A program made the translations under genes and the position numbers. Positions 25,213 to 37,800 of a stretch of 64,000 bases of DNA are shown here, piece after piece (positions within the stretch are counted from its first letter, which is position 1; each line of letters begins with the position of its first letter). Below the pieces are notes generated by a model, which was given only the letters and a program-made list of their open reading frames with translations, made no database searches and was not told the DNA's origin. The stretch is from Theobroma cacao (lineage: Eukaryota; Streptophyta; Magnoliopsida; Malvales; Malvaceae): assembly GCF_000208745.1 (NCBI RefSeq), contig NW_017234732.1, positions 7,346 through 71,345 of the forward strand. Direction: 5' to 3'.

Positions 25213-25875
25213 AGAACTAATTTATGGTAGGATGTAAAGTAAATGGTGATTTAAACATTTGAAGGGGTAATTTGGAGTTGATTATACCCTAATATTCATG
25301 GATTAAACTTGACCTATGGGAATGAAATGGAAAAGTAAAAAGGGAAACATGAGCTATGAGAATATGATGATGAACCTAGGTTATGGATTGGAATGAATAG
25401 AGGAAATTTACTTCAAAGTAATTGACAAAGGTTCCTAAAAATAATGATGGAAGATGATTCTTAAATGTGTATGTACATACATATATATATATATGGAGAT
25501 GATTATGTGATTAATTAAAGTGAAGAATTATTTATAGTGATTTGAGTTTTGAATTTGACATGTTTAATGAGTTGTATAGATGACACGATGATGAGAGTTA
25601 CCATTAGTAATTGAGCTATGTGAATAAAGGAGAATTTGGGAGCAAAAGAGAAAGAAAGGATATTAAGGAATTGGAATCTATGTCGTGGTTGAGCCATACC
25701 AATGGATTAATATGATTAAGATGTAAGGATTAACAAAGTGTTATATCATAGTTAAATTAGACTTCCACGAAGCATTAGTGCCACAGATGGAGAATAAACG
25801 ATGATACTAACCTAATGCGAGCAATTGGAGGAATTGATTTAGAAGATGAAACTTAACTTTGTTAATAATGATTCA

Positions 25876-26080
25876 ACATATGAGGAGCAACTAGTTGCTA
25901 TTCTTGATAGACAAGTCAAAAGCTCTGCTCAAAAGATGTAGTCTTAGTGAAAGTATTATGGCGAAACCACATTAGTGAAGAGGTAACATGGGAGGCTGAA
26001 GAGGAGATGCGGACAAAGTATCCACACCTCTTCAATGCATATAGATGTGCAATCTTATTATTCGATTCAAATTTGGGGAC
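25876..26080 (+). pseudogene. Chromodomain / pol C-terminus remnant of the F1 element
   Basis: One frame gives EEQLVAILDRQVK. After a frameshift another gives VLVKVLWRNHISEEVTWEAE and then EEMRTKYPHLF. The LVAILDRQVK linker, WRNH, an E-x-T-W-E aromatic position and the YPHLF ending are the hallmark of the integrase C-terminal chromodomain of plant chromoviruses. Such domains are known to bind heterochromatin marks and bias integration. A stop follows AQKM in the first frame, so the domain is broken. Confidence 0.85.
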
Positions 26081-26092
26081 CGAATTTCTTTT

Positions 26093-26104
26093 AGTGGGGG
26101 AGAA
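26093..26104 (+). other. Polypurine tract of the F1 element
   Basis: AGTGGGGGAGAA directly abuts the 3' LTR start TGTGAGACC. This is the usual site of plus-strand priming. Confidence 0.85.
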
Positions 26105-26498
26105 TGTGAGACCTTGACATTCACAGACATGTAGCGGAGGTAGACCCTATGATGTGGAGTAGGGGTAGTTTGGTCATTTTCTTAGCGAGCTCCTAAAAGT
26201 GGGTTTTCTAATATTATTAAGGCCTAAGTAGGCCTAAGACATAAATGAATGATGAAAATAAGGATAAAATGACGAAGGAAATAGAAACAATGATGATTTC
26301 CAAGGTAGGGGTAAAATGGTCATTTTTCATCTCAGGTTTAAATTATTAAGTTTTTGTGAACCCGAGTATTTCTAGACTATTATGGACTTTATCTCAATGT
26401 CAAAAGAGTGAAATGATTGCATAAAGGATTGGAGGAAGACAAAGCCAACTTGTTAAAGGCATTTTCGTAATTTAAGTGAAGTTTGGATAAGCTTAGGC

Positions 26499-26507
26499 TA
26501 TAAATAT
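26499..26507 (+). promoter_or_regulatory. Predicted TATA box of the F1 3' LTR
   Basis: CTATAAATA at the position homologous to the 5' LTR copy. In a 3' LTR it could drive readout into the adjoining satellite block S3. Confidence 0.5.
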
Positions 26508-26749
26508 CTCATTTCTCCAACAGCTTCCTCATTTTTCCAGCAACTTCTTGTTCTTCTTCCTCCCATCTCACGTTTCTTCATCTTCCATGGAAGCTTGTTT
26601 TGAAACCTCCATAAATTCTCTCAAGTTAACTCTAATTTTTATGCTTTTGTGCACTTTTTCATAGAACCTTTTGTGCTCTTTCACTTTCTCACCTTAAAAC
26701 CCTTAAAAAGTCTTACTCCCATACTTTCTCTCACTAGTTAGGTGTTTTA

Positions 26750-26751
<2 letters not shown>

Positions 26752-26779
<28 letters not shown>
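26752..26779. repeat. (GA)n microsatellite in the F1 3' LTR
   Basis: GAGAGAGAAAAAGAGAGAGA and further GA units. The tract is longer than the homologous one in the 5' LTR at about 19752. Confidence 0.85.
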
Positions 26780-26781
<2 letters not shown>

Positions 26782-27429
26782 CTATAATAGCTTGAAAATT
26801 CTTGGAAAGGAATTCACTTACAAAGCTACCAAGGTGAGTAATGAAGTAAAGTTGATTTTTAAGTTGTTGAGAATGGCTAGTGGATAAATTTGTGAATGTT
26901 TTATAGTTGAGGTTATTTATTCACCTTTAGTGTGATTAGAATAGAGAAAGCAAATAGCCACTTAATGGCAATTGGAAACTAGTTAGGAATAAATAGTAGA
27001 ACATGAATTAGGAGATAGCTTTTAGAATTATGGTTATGTGAATTGAGTTGATTTGTGATCCTATTGTGATGATAGGTTCCAACGAAACCCCACATCTCCA
27101 TTTGGAACATTAGTGGAAGTTGGAGTCGATCTAAGATTCAACAAATATCGATGAGTGAACTTGCATTAAAATGTTTTGAGATTAGGGCATATGTGTTTGA
27201 TTAAATCCATTGAAATATTTTATCTATTTTTCTCTAAAATATGAATGGGAACAGGCTTTTAATGAAACATTTTGCATTGTGGAATGCGACTGTGATGAAT
27301 CCATGTGTCTTATGTTATGTTGATATACATATGTCTAAATATATATGATATGTATTGATAGTAATATTGTTTGTAATTATAACCGAGCATGTGCGCAATG
27401 TGGGGGAGCACATGCTGGTAATGATGTGG

Positions 27430-27565
27430 GCAGGAGTGCGTGTGATGATATTGAAATGTGCGAGTAGGTAGTGCACATGATGATGATATTGAAATGTGCA
27501 GGAGTGCGTGTGATGATATTGAAATGTGCGAGTAGGTAGTGCACATGATGATGATATTGAAATGT
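27430..27565 (+). repeat. 68-bp tandem duplication in the F1 3' LTR
   Basis: Two near-identical units, 27430-27497 and 27498-27565, begin GCAGGAGTGCGTGTGATGAT. The 5' LTR of the same element has a single unit, so the array changed size after insertion or during the last replication cycle. Confidence 0.85.
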
Positions 27566-28868
27566 GCGAGTAGGGAGTGCACATGATGATGATATTGCAT
27601 TGTGTGTGTAGGGAGTGCACATGAGCTGAGTGTGGCAGGATGGTATGCATGATGATGTATATATATATATATGTTATAGAAAGTTTATGAAAATATTTTT
27701 GATTGTGTGGTATGTTGGCATTGTTAATTGCTCCCAAATTGCTTTTCATTTTAGCAAGAAAATGGCTTTTTGATGTAACAATACCCTTTTTACCTAAATT
27801 GCTCTGTTTCTCGCTGCAGAGAGATCCATTCTCACTGTAGCGAGAAACTCTCGGGTTGGAAGGGGTTACATCGGCCTGATTCTCGCTACAGTGAGAATGT
27901 ATTCTCTCTATAGCGAGAAATTTTCTGTAGCTTCTCACTACAGTGAAAATGGATTCTCGCTACAGCGAGAAACTCTCGGGTGATTCCAAAATTCTAGTGC
28001 AGTGCTCTTACTTTGACGAAGATTTTGAGCACCTTCCAGTCAGAACTGGGTAAAGTGGTAAACATCAAAGTTGTAGCCCAGCCTCTTATATTTCTAATGG
28101 TTCAAAAATCATTTCAATTGAACTTCTGTAGTGGGATATATTCTGGAACAACCGAAAGATATGCAAACTGAGACTATTTCTCACTGCAGCGAGAAACTTG
28201 CTATCATGCTTGCTACCTTGCTTGATTTTGACATATTTTTCACCCATTTAACTTCATGGATTGATCATGGGTTTTTACAACAATATGAGGTTATTAATCA
28301 AAGTTTGAAATGAGGTTTTTAGTAAGAAATTAAATCAATTGCATTATTTTTGAAACAAGTGCATCATGATTTCCAAGTTCTCCTTATCAATTGCTTGTTC
28401 CCTTCTTATGTTCACTCACTGAGTTTTATACTCACATTTTTAAGCTTCATGTTCTTAGATTAAGTGTCCATGTATGCTCGTCTTCTTGGTAAGTACTATG
28501 GCATCTCAGTAGCAGTACCTTCACTTTAAGTCACTCCACTAAAGATTGAGAATCGTTTTTCTGTGTACACGTATATGTAATGTAAACTACTAATAGTCAT
28601 GTTAGAAATGAAGTATGTATATGTTGGATTGATGATGATGCCCTTATGAGACGGCAATGAATGATAGTACTTTGAGACAATACAAATATGAATATTCGGT
28701 TGTTATAAAATATTACTGAAACATTCATCGTTGAGAATTACAACACATGGTTTTAAAGATGATGGATGGAATGAGGAACAGGATCTCATAAAGAGGCTTG
28801 CTTGGGCCTAGTGGGCTATGCCCACTGAGCCCATGCACTGGTCATGGCCCGAAATTTGGGCTGTGACA

Positions 28869-31800
28869 ATTTGATTATGTTCTGTTGTAACTAGAATTTT
28901 TTTAAAAATCATTTATAAAGTTGTAAAACAATTTAAAGCAAGTAACTAGGCTTTCAAAAATATGAGCAACTATAAATAGACTTTTCTTGTCATTGGATGG
29001 CTTTCACTTTATGCTTCTAATGCAAACATTGAATTATGATCTATTTGAGCTAGAAGTGAAGGAAAATTCAATTTAAAATCATTTATAAAGTTATAAAATC
29101 ACTTAAAGCGAGTAATAAAGCCTTCAAAAGCATGAATGACTATAAATGCACTTTTCTTCTCAATCGATGGCATTCGCTTCACTTTTCTCAATGCGAACAT
29201 CCAATGATGATCTGTTTTAACCAAAAATGAAAAAAATTAATTGAAAATTATTTATAAAGTTATAAAACCACTTAAAATGAGTGACAAGGCATGAGTGACT
29301 ATGAATGGATTTTTCTTGTGAACGGATGGCTTTTGCTTCACGTTTCTCGAAGCGAACATTTAATTGTGATATGCTTTGACCAAAAATGAAAAACAAAATT
29401 GTTCCAAAATCATTTATAAAGTTATAAAACTATTTCAAGCGAGTAACAAGGCCTTCGAAGGTGTGAGTGACTATAAATAGACTTTTCTTGTCAATGGATG
29501 GCTTGCGCTTCGCGTTTTTTAATGTGAACATTCAATTATGATCTGTTTTAATTAGAAATGTAAAAAAAATTCAATTTAAAATCATTTATAAAGTTATAAA
29601 ACCACTTAAAGGGAGGAACTAGGCTTTCGAAGGCATAAGTGACAAAAAATGGATTTTTCTTGTCAATGGATGTCTTTCGCATCACGTTTCTCGATGTAAA
29701 CATCCAATTAGGTTATATTTCAATGAAAAATGAAAAAATAATTGAATTTAAAATTATTTAAAAATGTTATAGACTTTTCTTGTGAGTGGGTGGCTTTCGC
29801 TATACGCTAACTGATGCGAACATCCAATTATGATATATTTCAACTAAAAATGAAAAAAAGTTTGATTTGAAATCATTTATATGACTAAAAAACCATTTAA
29901 AGTGAGTAACAAGGCATTCGAAGGTATGAGTGACTATAAATGGACTTTTCTTGTCAATGGATAACTTTCACTTCACGTTTCCTGATGCAAACATTCGATT
30001 ATGTTCTGTTTTAACTTGAAATGTAAAAAAATTCAACTTAAAATCATTTATAAAGTTATAAAACAACTTAAAACAAATAACTAGGCTTTCGAAGGCATGA
30101 ACGACTATAAATTGACTTTTCTTGTCATTGGATGGCTTTCACTTCATGTTTCTCGATACAAACATTGAATTGTGATCTGTTTTAGCCATAAATGAAAGAA
30201 AATTCAATTGAAAATCATTTACAAAGTTATAAAACCACTTAAAGTGAGTAATGAGGCTTTCGAAGGCATAAGTGACAAAAAATAGACTTTTCTTGTCAAT
30301 GGATAGCTTTTGCTTCATGTTTCTTAATACGAACATTGAATTATGGTCTGTTTTAGCTAGAAACAAAAGAAAATGTAAAATTTAAAATCATTTACAAAGT
30401 TATAAAACCATTTAAAGCGAGTAATAAGGCCTTCAAAGGCATGAGTGACTATAAATGCACTTTTCTTGTCAATGAATGGCTTTCGCTTCACGTTTCTCGA
30501 TGCAAACATCCAATGATGATCTGTTTTAACAAAATATGAAAAAATCAATTGAAAATCATTTATAAAGTTATAAAACCACTTAAAATGAGTGACCAGGCAT
30601 TGGAAGGCATGAGTAACTATAAATGGATTTTTCTTGTGAATGGATTGCTTTTGCTTCACATTTCTCGAAGTGAACGTTCAATTATGATCTGTTTAGACCA
30701 GAAATGAAAACAATTCAATCTAAACTCGTTTATGAAGTTATAAAACCATTTAAAGCAAGTAACAAGGCCTTCAAAGGAATGAGTGACTATAAATAGACTT
30801 TTCTTGTTAATCGATCGCTTGTGCTTTATGTTTTTTGAGGCAAACATTCAATTATGATCTATTTTAATTAGAAATGTACAAAATTTCAATTTAAAATCAT
30901 TTATAAAGTTATAAAACCACTTAAAGCGAGTAACTAAGTTTTCAAAGGCATGAGTGATTATAGATGGACTTTTATTGTCAATGGATGGCTTTCACTTCAT
31001 GTTTTCTGATGCAAGCATTCAATTATGATATGTTTGAACTATAAATGAAAAAAAAATTTAGTTCAAAATCATTTATAAAGTTATAAAACCATTTAAAGTG
31101 TGTAAAAAGGCCTTCGAAGGCATGAGTGGCTATAAATGGACTTTTCTTATCAATGGATGCTTTTGCTTCACATTTCCTAATGCAAACATCCAATTATGAT
31201 TTGTTTTAACCAGAAATGAAAAAATATTCAATTTAAAATCATTTTATAAAGTTATAAAACCCCTTAAAATGAGTGACAAGGCATTTAAAGGCATAAGTGA
31301 CCACAAATAGACTTTTCTTCTCAATGGGTGGCTTTCGTTACACGTTTCTTGATGCAAACATCCAATTTTGATGTGTTATAACAAAAATGAAAAAAACTTT
31401 TGATTTAAAATAATTTCTAAGACTATAAAACTATTTAAAGCAAGTAACTAGCCTTTCAAAGGCATGAGTGACTATAACTGTACTTTTCTTGTCAATGGGT
31501 GGCTTTCTTTTCATGTTTCTCAATGCGAACATTGAATTATTATCTGCTTTAGATAGAAATGAAAGAAAATTTAATTTAAAATCATTTATAAAGTTATAAA
31601 ACCATTTAAAGCGAGTAATAAGGCCTTCAAAGGTATGAATGACTATAAATGGACTTTTCTTGTCAATGGATGCCTTTCGCTTCACGTTTGTCAATGTAAA
31701 TGTTCAATTATGAACTGTTTTAACTAGAAATGAAAAAAATTTAGTTCAAAATCATTTATAAAGTTACAAAACCATTTAAAGCGAGTAATAGGGCCTTCGA

Positions 31801-34800
31801 AGGCATAAGTGACTATAAATGGATTTTTTTTATCAATGGTGGCTTTGGCTTCACATTTCCCAATACAATCATGTAATTATGATCTTTTTTAGCCAAAAAT
31901 AAAAATAAATGTCAATTTTAAATCATTTATAAGAGTAAAAAATCATTTAAAGCGAGTACTAGCCTTTTGAAGGTATGAGTGAATATAAATAGACTTTTCT
32001 TGTCAATGGATGGCTTCACTTCATGTTTCCTGATGCGAACATTGAATTATTATCTGTTTTAACTAGAAATGAAAGAAAATTTGATTTAAAATCATTTATA
32101 ATGATATAAAACCACTTAAAGCAAGGAACTAGGCTTTCAGAGGCATGAGTGACAAAAAATGGGCTTTTCTTACAAATGGATGACTTTCACTTCAGGTTTC
32201 GTAATGCAAACACCCAATTATGTTCTGTTTCAACCAAAAAGGAAAAAAAATTCAATTTAAAATCATTTTATAAAGCTATAAAACCATTTAAAATGAGTGA
32301 CAAAGCATTTGAAGGCATGAGTGACTATAAAAAATTTTTTGTTGTAAACGGGTGGCTTTCTACACATTTATTGATGCAAACATCCAATTATAGTCTGTTT
32401 TAACCAAAAATGAAAAAAATTTGATTTAAAATCATTTATAAGAACAAAAAACCATTTAAAGCGAGTAACTAACCTTTCGGAGATATAAATGACTATAAAT
32501 GAACTTTGCTTATCAAAGGATGGCTTTCGCTTCATGTTTCCCAATGTGAACATTCGATTATGATTTGCTTTTAACCAGAAATGTAAACAAATTCACATTA
32601 AAATCATTTATAAAGCTATAAAACAACTTAAATAAGTAACTAGACTTTTGAAGGCATGAGTGACTATAAATGGACTTTTCTTGTCAAGGGATGGCTTTCG
32701 CTTCATGTTTTCCAATGCAAACATCCAATTATGTTTTGTTTCAACCAAAAATGAAAAAACATTCAATTTAAAATCATTTGATAAAGTTATAAAACCACTT
32801 AAAATGGGTGACAAGGTATTCGAAGGTATGAGTGACTATAAATAGACTTTTCTTGTCAATGGGTGGTTTTCGCTACACGTTTCCTATTGTGAAAATCCAA
32901 TTATGATCTGTTTTAACCAAAAATAAAAAAAAATCAACTTAAAATAATTTATAAAGTTATAAAACTACTTAAAACGAGTGAAATGACGTTCAAAGGCATG
33001 AGTCACTATAAATGGACTTTTCTTGTGAATGGATGGCTTTCGCTTCATGTTTCCCAAAGTGAACATTTAATTATGTTCTGTTTCAACCAAAAATGAAAAA
33101 ACATTCAATTTAAAATCATTTTATAAAGTTATAAGACTATTTAAAATGAGTGATAAAGCATTCGAAGGCATGAGTGACTGTAAATAGACTTCTCTTGTCA
33201 ATGGGTGGCTTTCGCTATACCTTTCCTGATATGAACATCCAATTATGATCTTTTTTAACTAAAAATGAAAAATATTTCAATTTAAAATCATTTATAAGAG
33301 TAAAAAACCATTTAAAGTGAGTAATTAGCCTTGTGAAGGCATGAGTGACTATAAATGGACTTTGCTTGTTAATGGATGGCTTTATTTCACGTTTCTTGAT
33401 GCGAACATTGAATTATGATCTATTTTAACCAAAATGTAAAAAAAATTCAATTTTTCTTATAAAGTTATAAAACAACATAAAGTGAGTAATTAGGCTTTTG
33501 AAGGCATGAGTGACTATAAATGGACTTTTCTTGTCAATGGATGGCTTTCTCTTCACGTTTCCTGATGTGAATGTTCAATTATGATATGTTTTAACCAGAA
33601 ATGAAAAAAAAATTTAGTTCAAAATCATTTATAAAGTTATAAAACCATTTAAAGCAAGTAATAAGCCCTTCAAAGGCATGAGTGACTTAAATGATCTTTT
33701 CTTATCAATGGATGGCTTTCACTTCACGTTTCTCGATGCGAACATTTCATTATGATCTGTTTTAACTAGAAATGAAAAAAAAATTCAATTTAAAATCATT
33801 TATAAAATTATAAAACCATTTAAAGCAAGTAACAAGGCATTCGAAGGCATGAGTGGCTATAAATAGACTTTTCTTGATAATGGATGGCTTTCATTTCACG
33901 TTTCCCAATGTGAGCTTTCAATTGTGATATGTTTTAACTAGAAATATAAAAAAATTCAATAAGAAAGTTATAAAACAACTTAAAGTGGGTAACAAAGTTT
34001 TCGAAGGCATGAGTTACTATAAATGGTTTATTGTCAATGGATGTCTTTCGCTTCATATTTCCTGATGCAAACAACCAGTTATGATATGTTTTAACCAGAA
34101 AAGAAAAAACATTCAATTTAAAATCTTTTTAGGAAGTTATACGACCACCAAAAATGAGTGACAAGGCATTTGAAGGCATGAGTGACTTTAAATAGACTTT
34201 TCTTGTCAATGGATGGCTTTCGCTACACGTTTCTTGATGCAAACATCTAATTATGGTGTGTTTTTAAAAAAATGAAATAAAATTTTGATTCAATATAATT
34301 TATAAGACTATTAAACCATTTAAAGCGAGTAACTAGGCTTTCGAAGATATGAATGACTATAAATGGACCTTTCTTATCAATGGATGGCTTTGCTTCACAT
34401 TTCTCAGTGCGAACATCCAATGATCATCTATTTTAACCAAAAATGAGAAACAATTCAATTTAAAATGATTTATAAAGTTATAAAACCACTTAAAACAAGT
34501 GACAAGGCATTCGAAGGCATGAGTGACTATAAATGGACTTTTATTGTGAATGGATGGCTTTCGTTTCACGTTTCTCGAAGTGAACATTCAATTATGATCT
34601 CTTTTAATCAGAAATGAAAAAAAATTCAGTTCAAAATCATTTATAAAATTTTAAAACCATTTAAAGCGAGTAACAAGGCCTTCATTGGAATGAGTGACTA
34701 TAAATGGACTCTTCTTGTCAATAGATGGCTTTTGTTTCACGTTCCTGATGCGAACATTCAATTAAGATCTGTTTTAACTAGAAATGAAAAAAAATTCAAT

Positions 34801-37800
34801 TCAAAATCATTTATAAGGCTATAAAACCATTTAAAGTGAGTAACAAGGCCTTCATTAGAATGAGTGACTATAAATGGACTTTTCTTGTCAATGGATGGCT
34901 TTTGTTTTACGTTTCCTAATGCGAACATTCAATTAAGATCTGTTTTAACTAGAAATGAAAAAAAAATTCAGCTTAAAATCATTTATAAAGTTATAAAACC
35001 ATTTAAAGCGAGTAACAAGGCCTTCGAAGGAATGACTGACTATAAATGCTCTTTTCTTGTTAATGGATGGCATTTGCTTTACGTTTCTTGATGCGAACAT
35101 TCAATTATGATCTATTTTAACTAGAAATGAAAAAAAATTCAACTCAAAGTCATTTATAAAGTTATAAAACTATTTAAAGCGAGTAACAAGGCCTTTGAAG
35201 GCCTAAGTGACTATAAATGGACTTTACTTATCCATGGATGGCATTCGCTTCATGTATCCTTATGTGAAAATTCAATTATGATCTGTTTTAACCAAAAATG
35301 CAAAAAAAGTCAATTTAAAATCATTTACAAAGTTAGAAAACAACTTAAAGCGAGTAACTAAGCTTTTGAAGGTATGAATGACTATAGATAGACTTTTCTT
35401 GTCAATGGATGACTTTTACATTACGTTTCTCAATGCAAATATCCAATTATGATATGTTTTAACCAAAAATGAAAAAAATGCAATTTAAAATCATTTTCTA
35501 AAGTTATAAAATTACTTAAAATGAGTGATAAGGCATTCAAAGGTATAAGTCATTATAAATAGACTTTTCTTTTCAATGGGTGGCTTTCGCTACACTTTTC
35601 CCAATGCATACATCCAATTATGATGTGTTTTAACAAAAAATGAAAAGATTTTTTGATTTAAAATAATTTATAAGACTATAAAACTATTTAAAGCAAGTAA
35701 CTAGGCTTTCAAAAGCATAAGCGACTATAAATGGACTTTTCTTGTCAATGGATGGCTTTCACTTCATGTTTCCCGATACGAACATTGAATTATGATTTGT
35801 TTTAGCTAGATATGAGAGAAAATTCAATTTAAAATCATTTATAAAGTTATAAAACCACTTAAAGTGAGTGACAAGGCCTTTGAAGGCATGAGTAACTATA
35901 AATAGACTTTTCTTCTCAATGGATGGCTTTTACTTCACGTTTCTCGATGCGAACATCCAATGATGATCTGTTTTAATCAAAAATGAAAAAACATTCAATG
36001 TCATTAGATTTATAAAGTTATAAAACCATTTAAAGCGAGTAACAAGGCCAGTGACTATAAATAGACTTCTCTTATCAACGGATGGCTTTTGCTTCATGTT
36101 TTCAAATGCGAACATTCAATTATGATATGTTTTAACCAGAAATGTAAAAAAATTTAGTTTAAAATCATTTATAAAGTTTTAAAACAACTTAAAGCGAGTA
36201 ATTAGGCTTTCAAAGGTATGAGTGACTATAAATGTACTTCTCTTGTCAATGGATGGCTTTTGCTTCATGTTTCTAGATGCGAACATTCAATTATGATATG
36301 TTTTAACCAGAATGTAAAAGCATTCATTTTAAAATCATTTATAAGTTGTAAAATAACTTAAAATGAGTAACTAGGCTTGTGAAAGCATAAGTGACTACAA
36401 ATGGACTTCTTTTGTCAATGGCTTGGTTTTGTATAACGTTTCTTAATGCAAACATCCAATTATGATCTACTTTAACTAAAAATGAAAAAACATTCAATTT
36501 AAAACGATTTATAAAGTTATAAAACCACTCAAAATGAGTGAGAAGGCATTTGAAGTTATGACTGACTATAAATGGACTTTTCTTATGAATGGATGGCTTT
36601 CACTTCATATTTCCCAATGCAAACATTCAATTATGATATGTTTTAATCAAAACAAAGAAAAATTCAGTTCAAAATAATTTTTAAAGTTATAAAATCATTT
36701 AAAGCGAGTAACAAGGCCTTCGAAGGCATGAGTAACTATAAATGCACTTTCTTATCAATGGATAGCTTTCGCTTCATGTTTCTCGATGTTAACATCTAAT
36801 CATGATCTATTTTGACTAAAAATGAGAAAAGAAAACTCAATTGAAAATTATTTATAAAGTTATAAAACCACTCAAAATGAGAGACAAGGCCTTCGAAGGC
36901 ATGAGTGACTATAAATGCACTTTTCTTGTCAATGGATGGCTTTCGCTTCATGTTTCTCGATGTGAACATCCAATCATGATCTGTTTTAACCAAAGATGAA
37001 AAAAAACATCCAATCATGATTTGTTTTAACCAAAAATAAAAAAATTTAACTTAAAATGATTTATAAAGTTATAAAACCACTTAAAACGAGTGGCAAGCCA
37101 TTTGAAGGTATGAGTGAGTATAAATTGACTTTTCTTGTGAATGGATGACTTTTGCTTCACATTTTCCAAAGCAAACATTCAATTATGATTTGATTTAACG
37201 ACAAAAAAAAAATTCAGTTCAAAATCGTTTATAAAGTTATCAAACCATTTAAAATGAGTAAGAAGGCCTTTGAAGGCATGAGTAATTATAAATGAACATT
37301 TCTTGTCAATGGATGGCTTTCGCATCAGGTTTCCTGATACGGACATTCAATTATGTTATGTTTTCATAAATGCAAAAAAAATTCAATTTAAAATCATTTA
37401 TAAAGTTCTAAAATAACTTAAAGCGAGTAATTAGGCTGTCAAACGTTTGGGTGACTATAAATGGACTTTCTTTTCAATGGATGGCTTTCACTTCACGTTT
37501 CCCGATGCATACATCCAATTATGATTCAATTTAACAAAAAATGAAAAATAATTCAATTTAAAATCATTTTAAAAAGTTATAAAACCACTTAAAATGAGTG
37601 ATAGAGCATTCAAAGGTATGAGTGACTATAAATAGACTTTTCTTGTCAACGAGTGGCTTTTGCTGCACTTTTCCCTATGCAAACATCTAATTATGATGTG
37701 TTGACAAGGCTTTCGAAGGCATGAGTGACTATAAATGGACTTTTCTTGTGAATTGATGGCTTTCGCTTTATGTTTCTTGATGCAAACAGTCGATTGTGAT

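Larger units (their letters stand above)
21501..26104 (+). mobile_element. Internal region of the F1 element (decayed gag-pol)
   Basis: It lies between the two LTRs and is full of stop codons in all forward frames. Recognisable parts are the PBS (21505-21516), a gag-start-like frame at 21713, a possible reverse-transcriptase scrap with GTMRICVDY at about 25183, the chromodomain end (about 25870-26080) and the PPT. The distance from the RT-like scrap to the chromodomain (about 0.8 kb) is far too short for a normal RT-RNaseH-integrase order, which implies large internal deletions. The rest holds no domain I can name. Confidence 0.8.
19110..28868 (+). mobile_element. Full-length F1 Ty3/gypsy chromovirus (decayed)
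   Basis: Two direct LTRs (19110-21500 and 26105-28868) flank a 4.6-kb internal region. A PBS matching the 3' end of initiator-Met tRNA with one mismatch lies 4 bp after the 5' LTR. A polypurine tract abuts the 3' LTR. The chromodomain remnant just before the PPT places it among the chromoviruses, and the WRNH...YPHLF pattern recalls the Tekay/Del lineage. The target duplication is ATTTA (19105-19109) against ATTTG (28869-28873), and the 5' LTR has lost one TG from TGTGAGACC. Pol is fragmented by stops and deletions, so the element cannot be autonomous. Confidence 0.9.
26105..28868 (+). mobile_element. 3' LTR of the full-length F1 element
   Basis: It starts TGTGAGACCTTG and ends GGGCTGTGACA. 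It keeps the segment at about 26990-27274 that the 5' LTR lost. A (GA)n tract lies at about 26752-26779, a 68-bp tandem duplication at 27430-27565, the palindrome cluster at about 27810-27970, and a short deletion affects the acceptor-like area at about 28450. The 207-aa minus frame over 27315-27938 is a repeat-driven shadow. Confidence 0.92.

Noticed and set aside
21501..26104. tRNA, rRNA or host genes in the F1 internal region
   Set aside because: No cloverleaf, rRNA-like block or long clean frame is seen; the region is decayed gag-pol.
27315..27938. A 207-codon minus-strand frame in the F1 3' LTR
   Set aside because: It lies over the minisatellite and palindrome repeats of an LTR, is on the strand opposite to the element, and its His/Ser/Thr-rich repeats come from GATGATGATATTG units.
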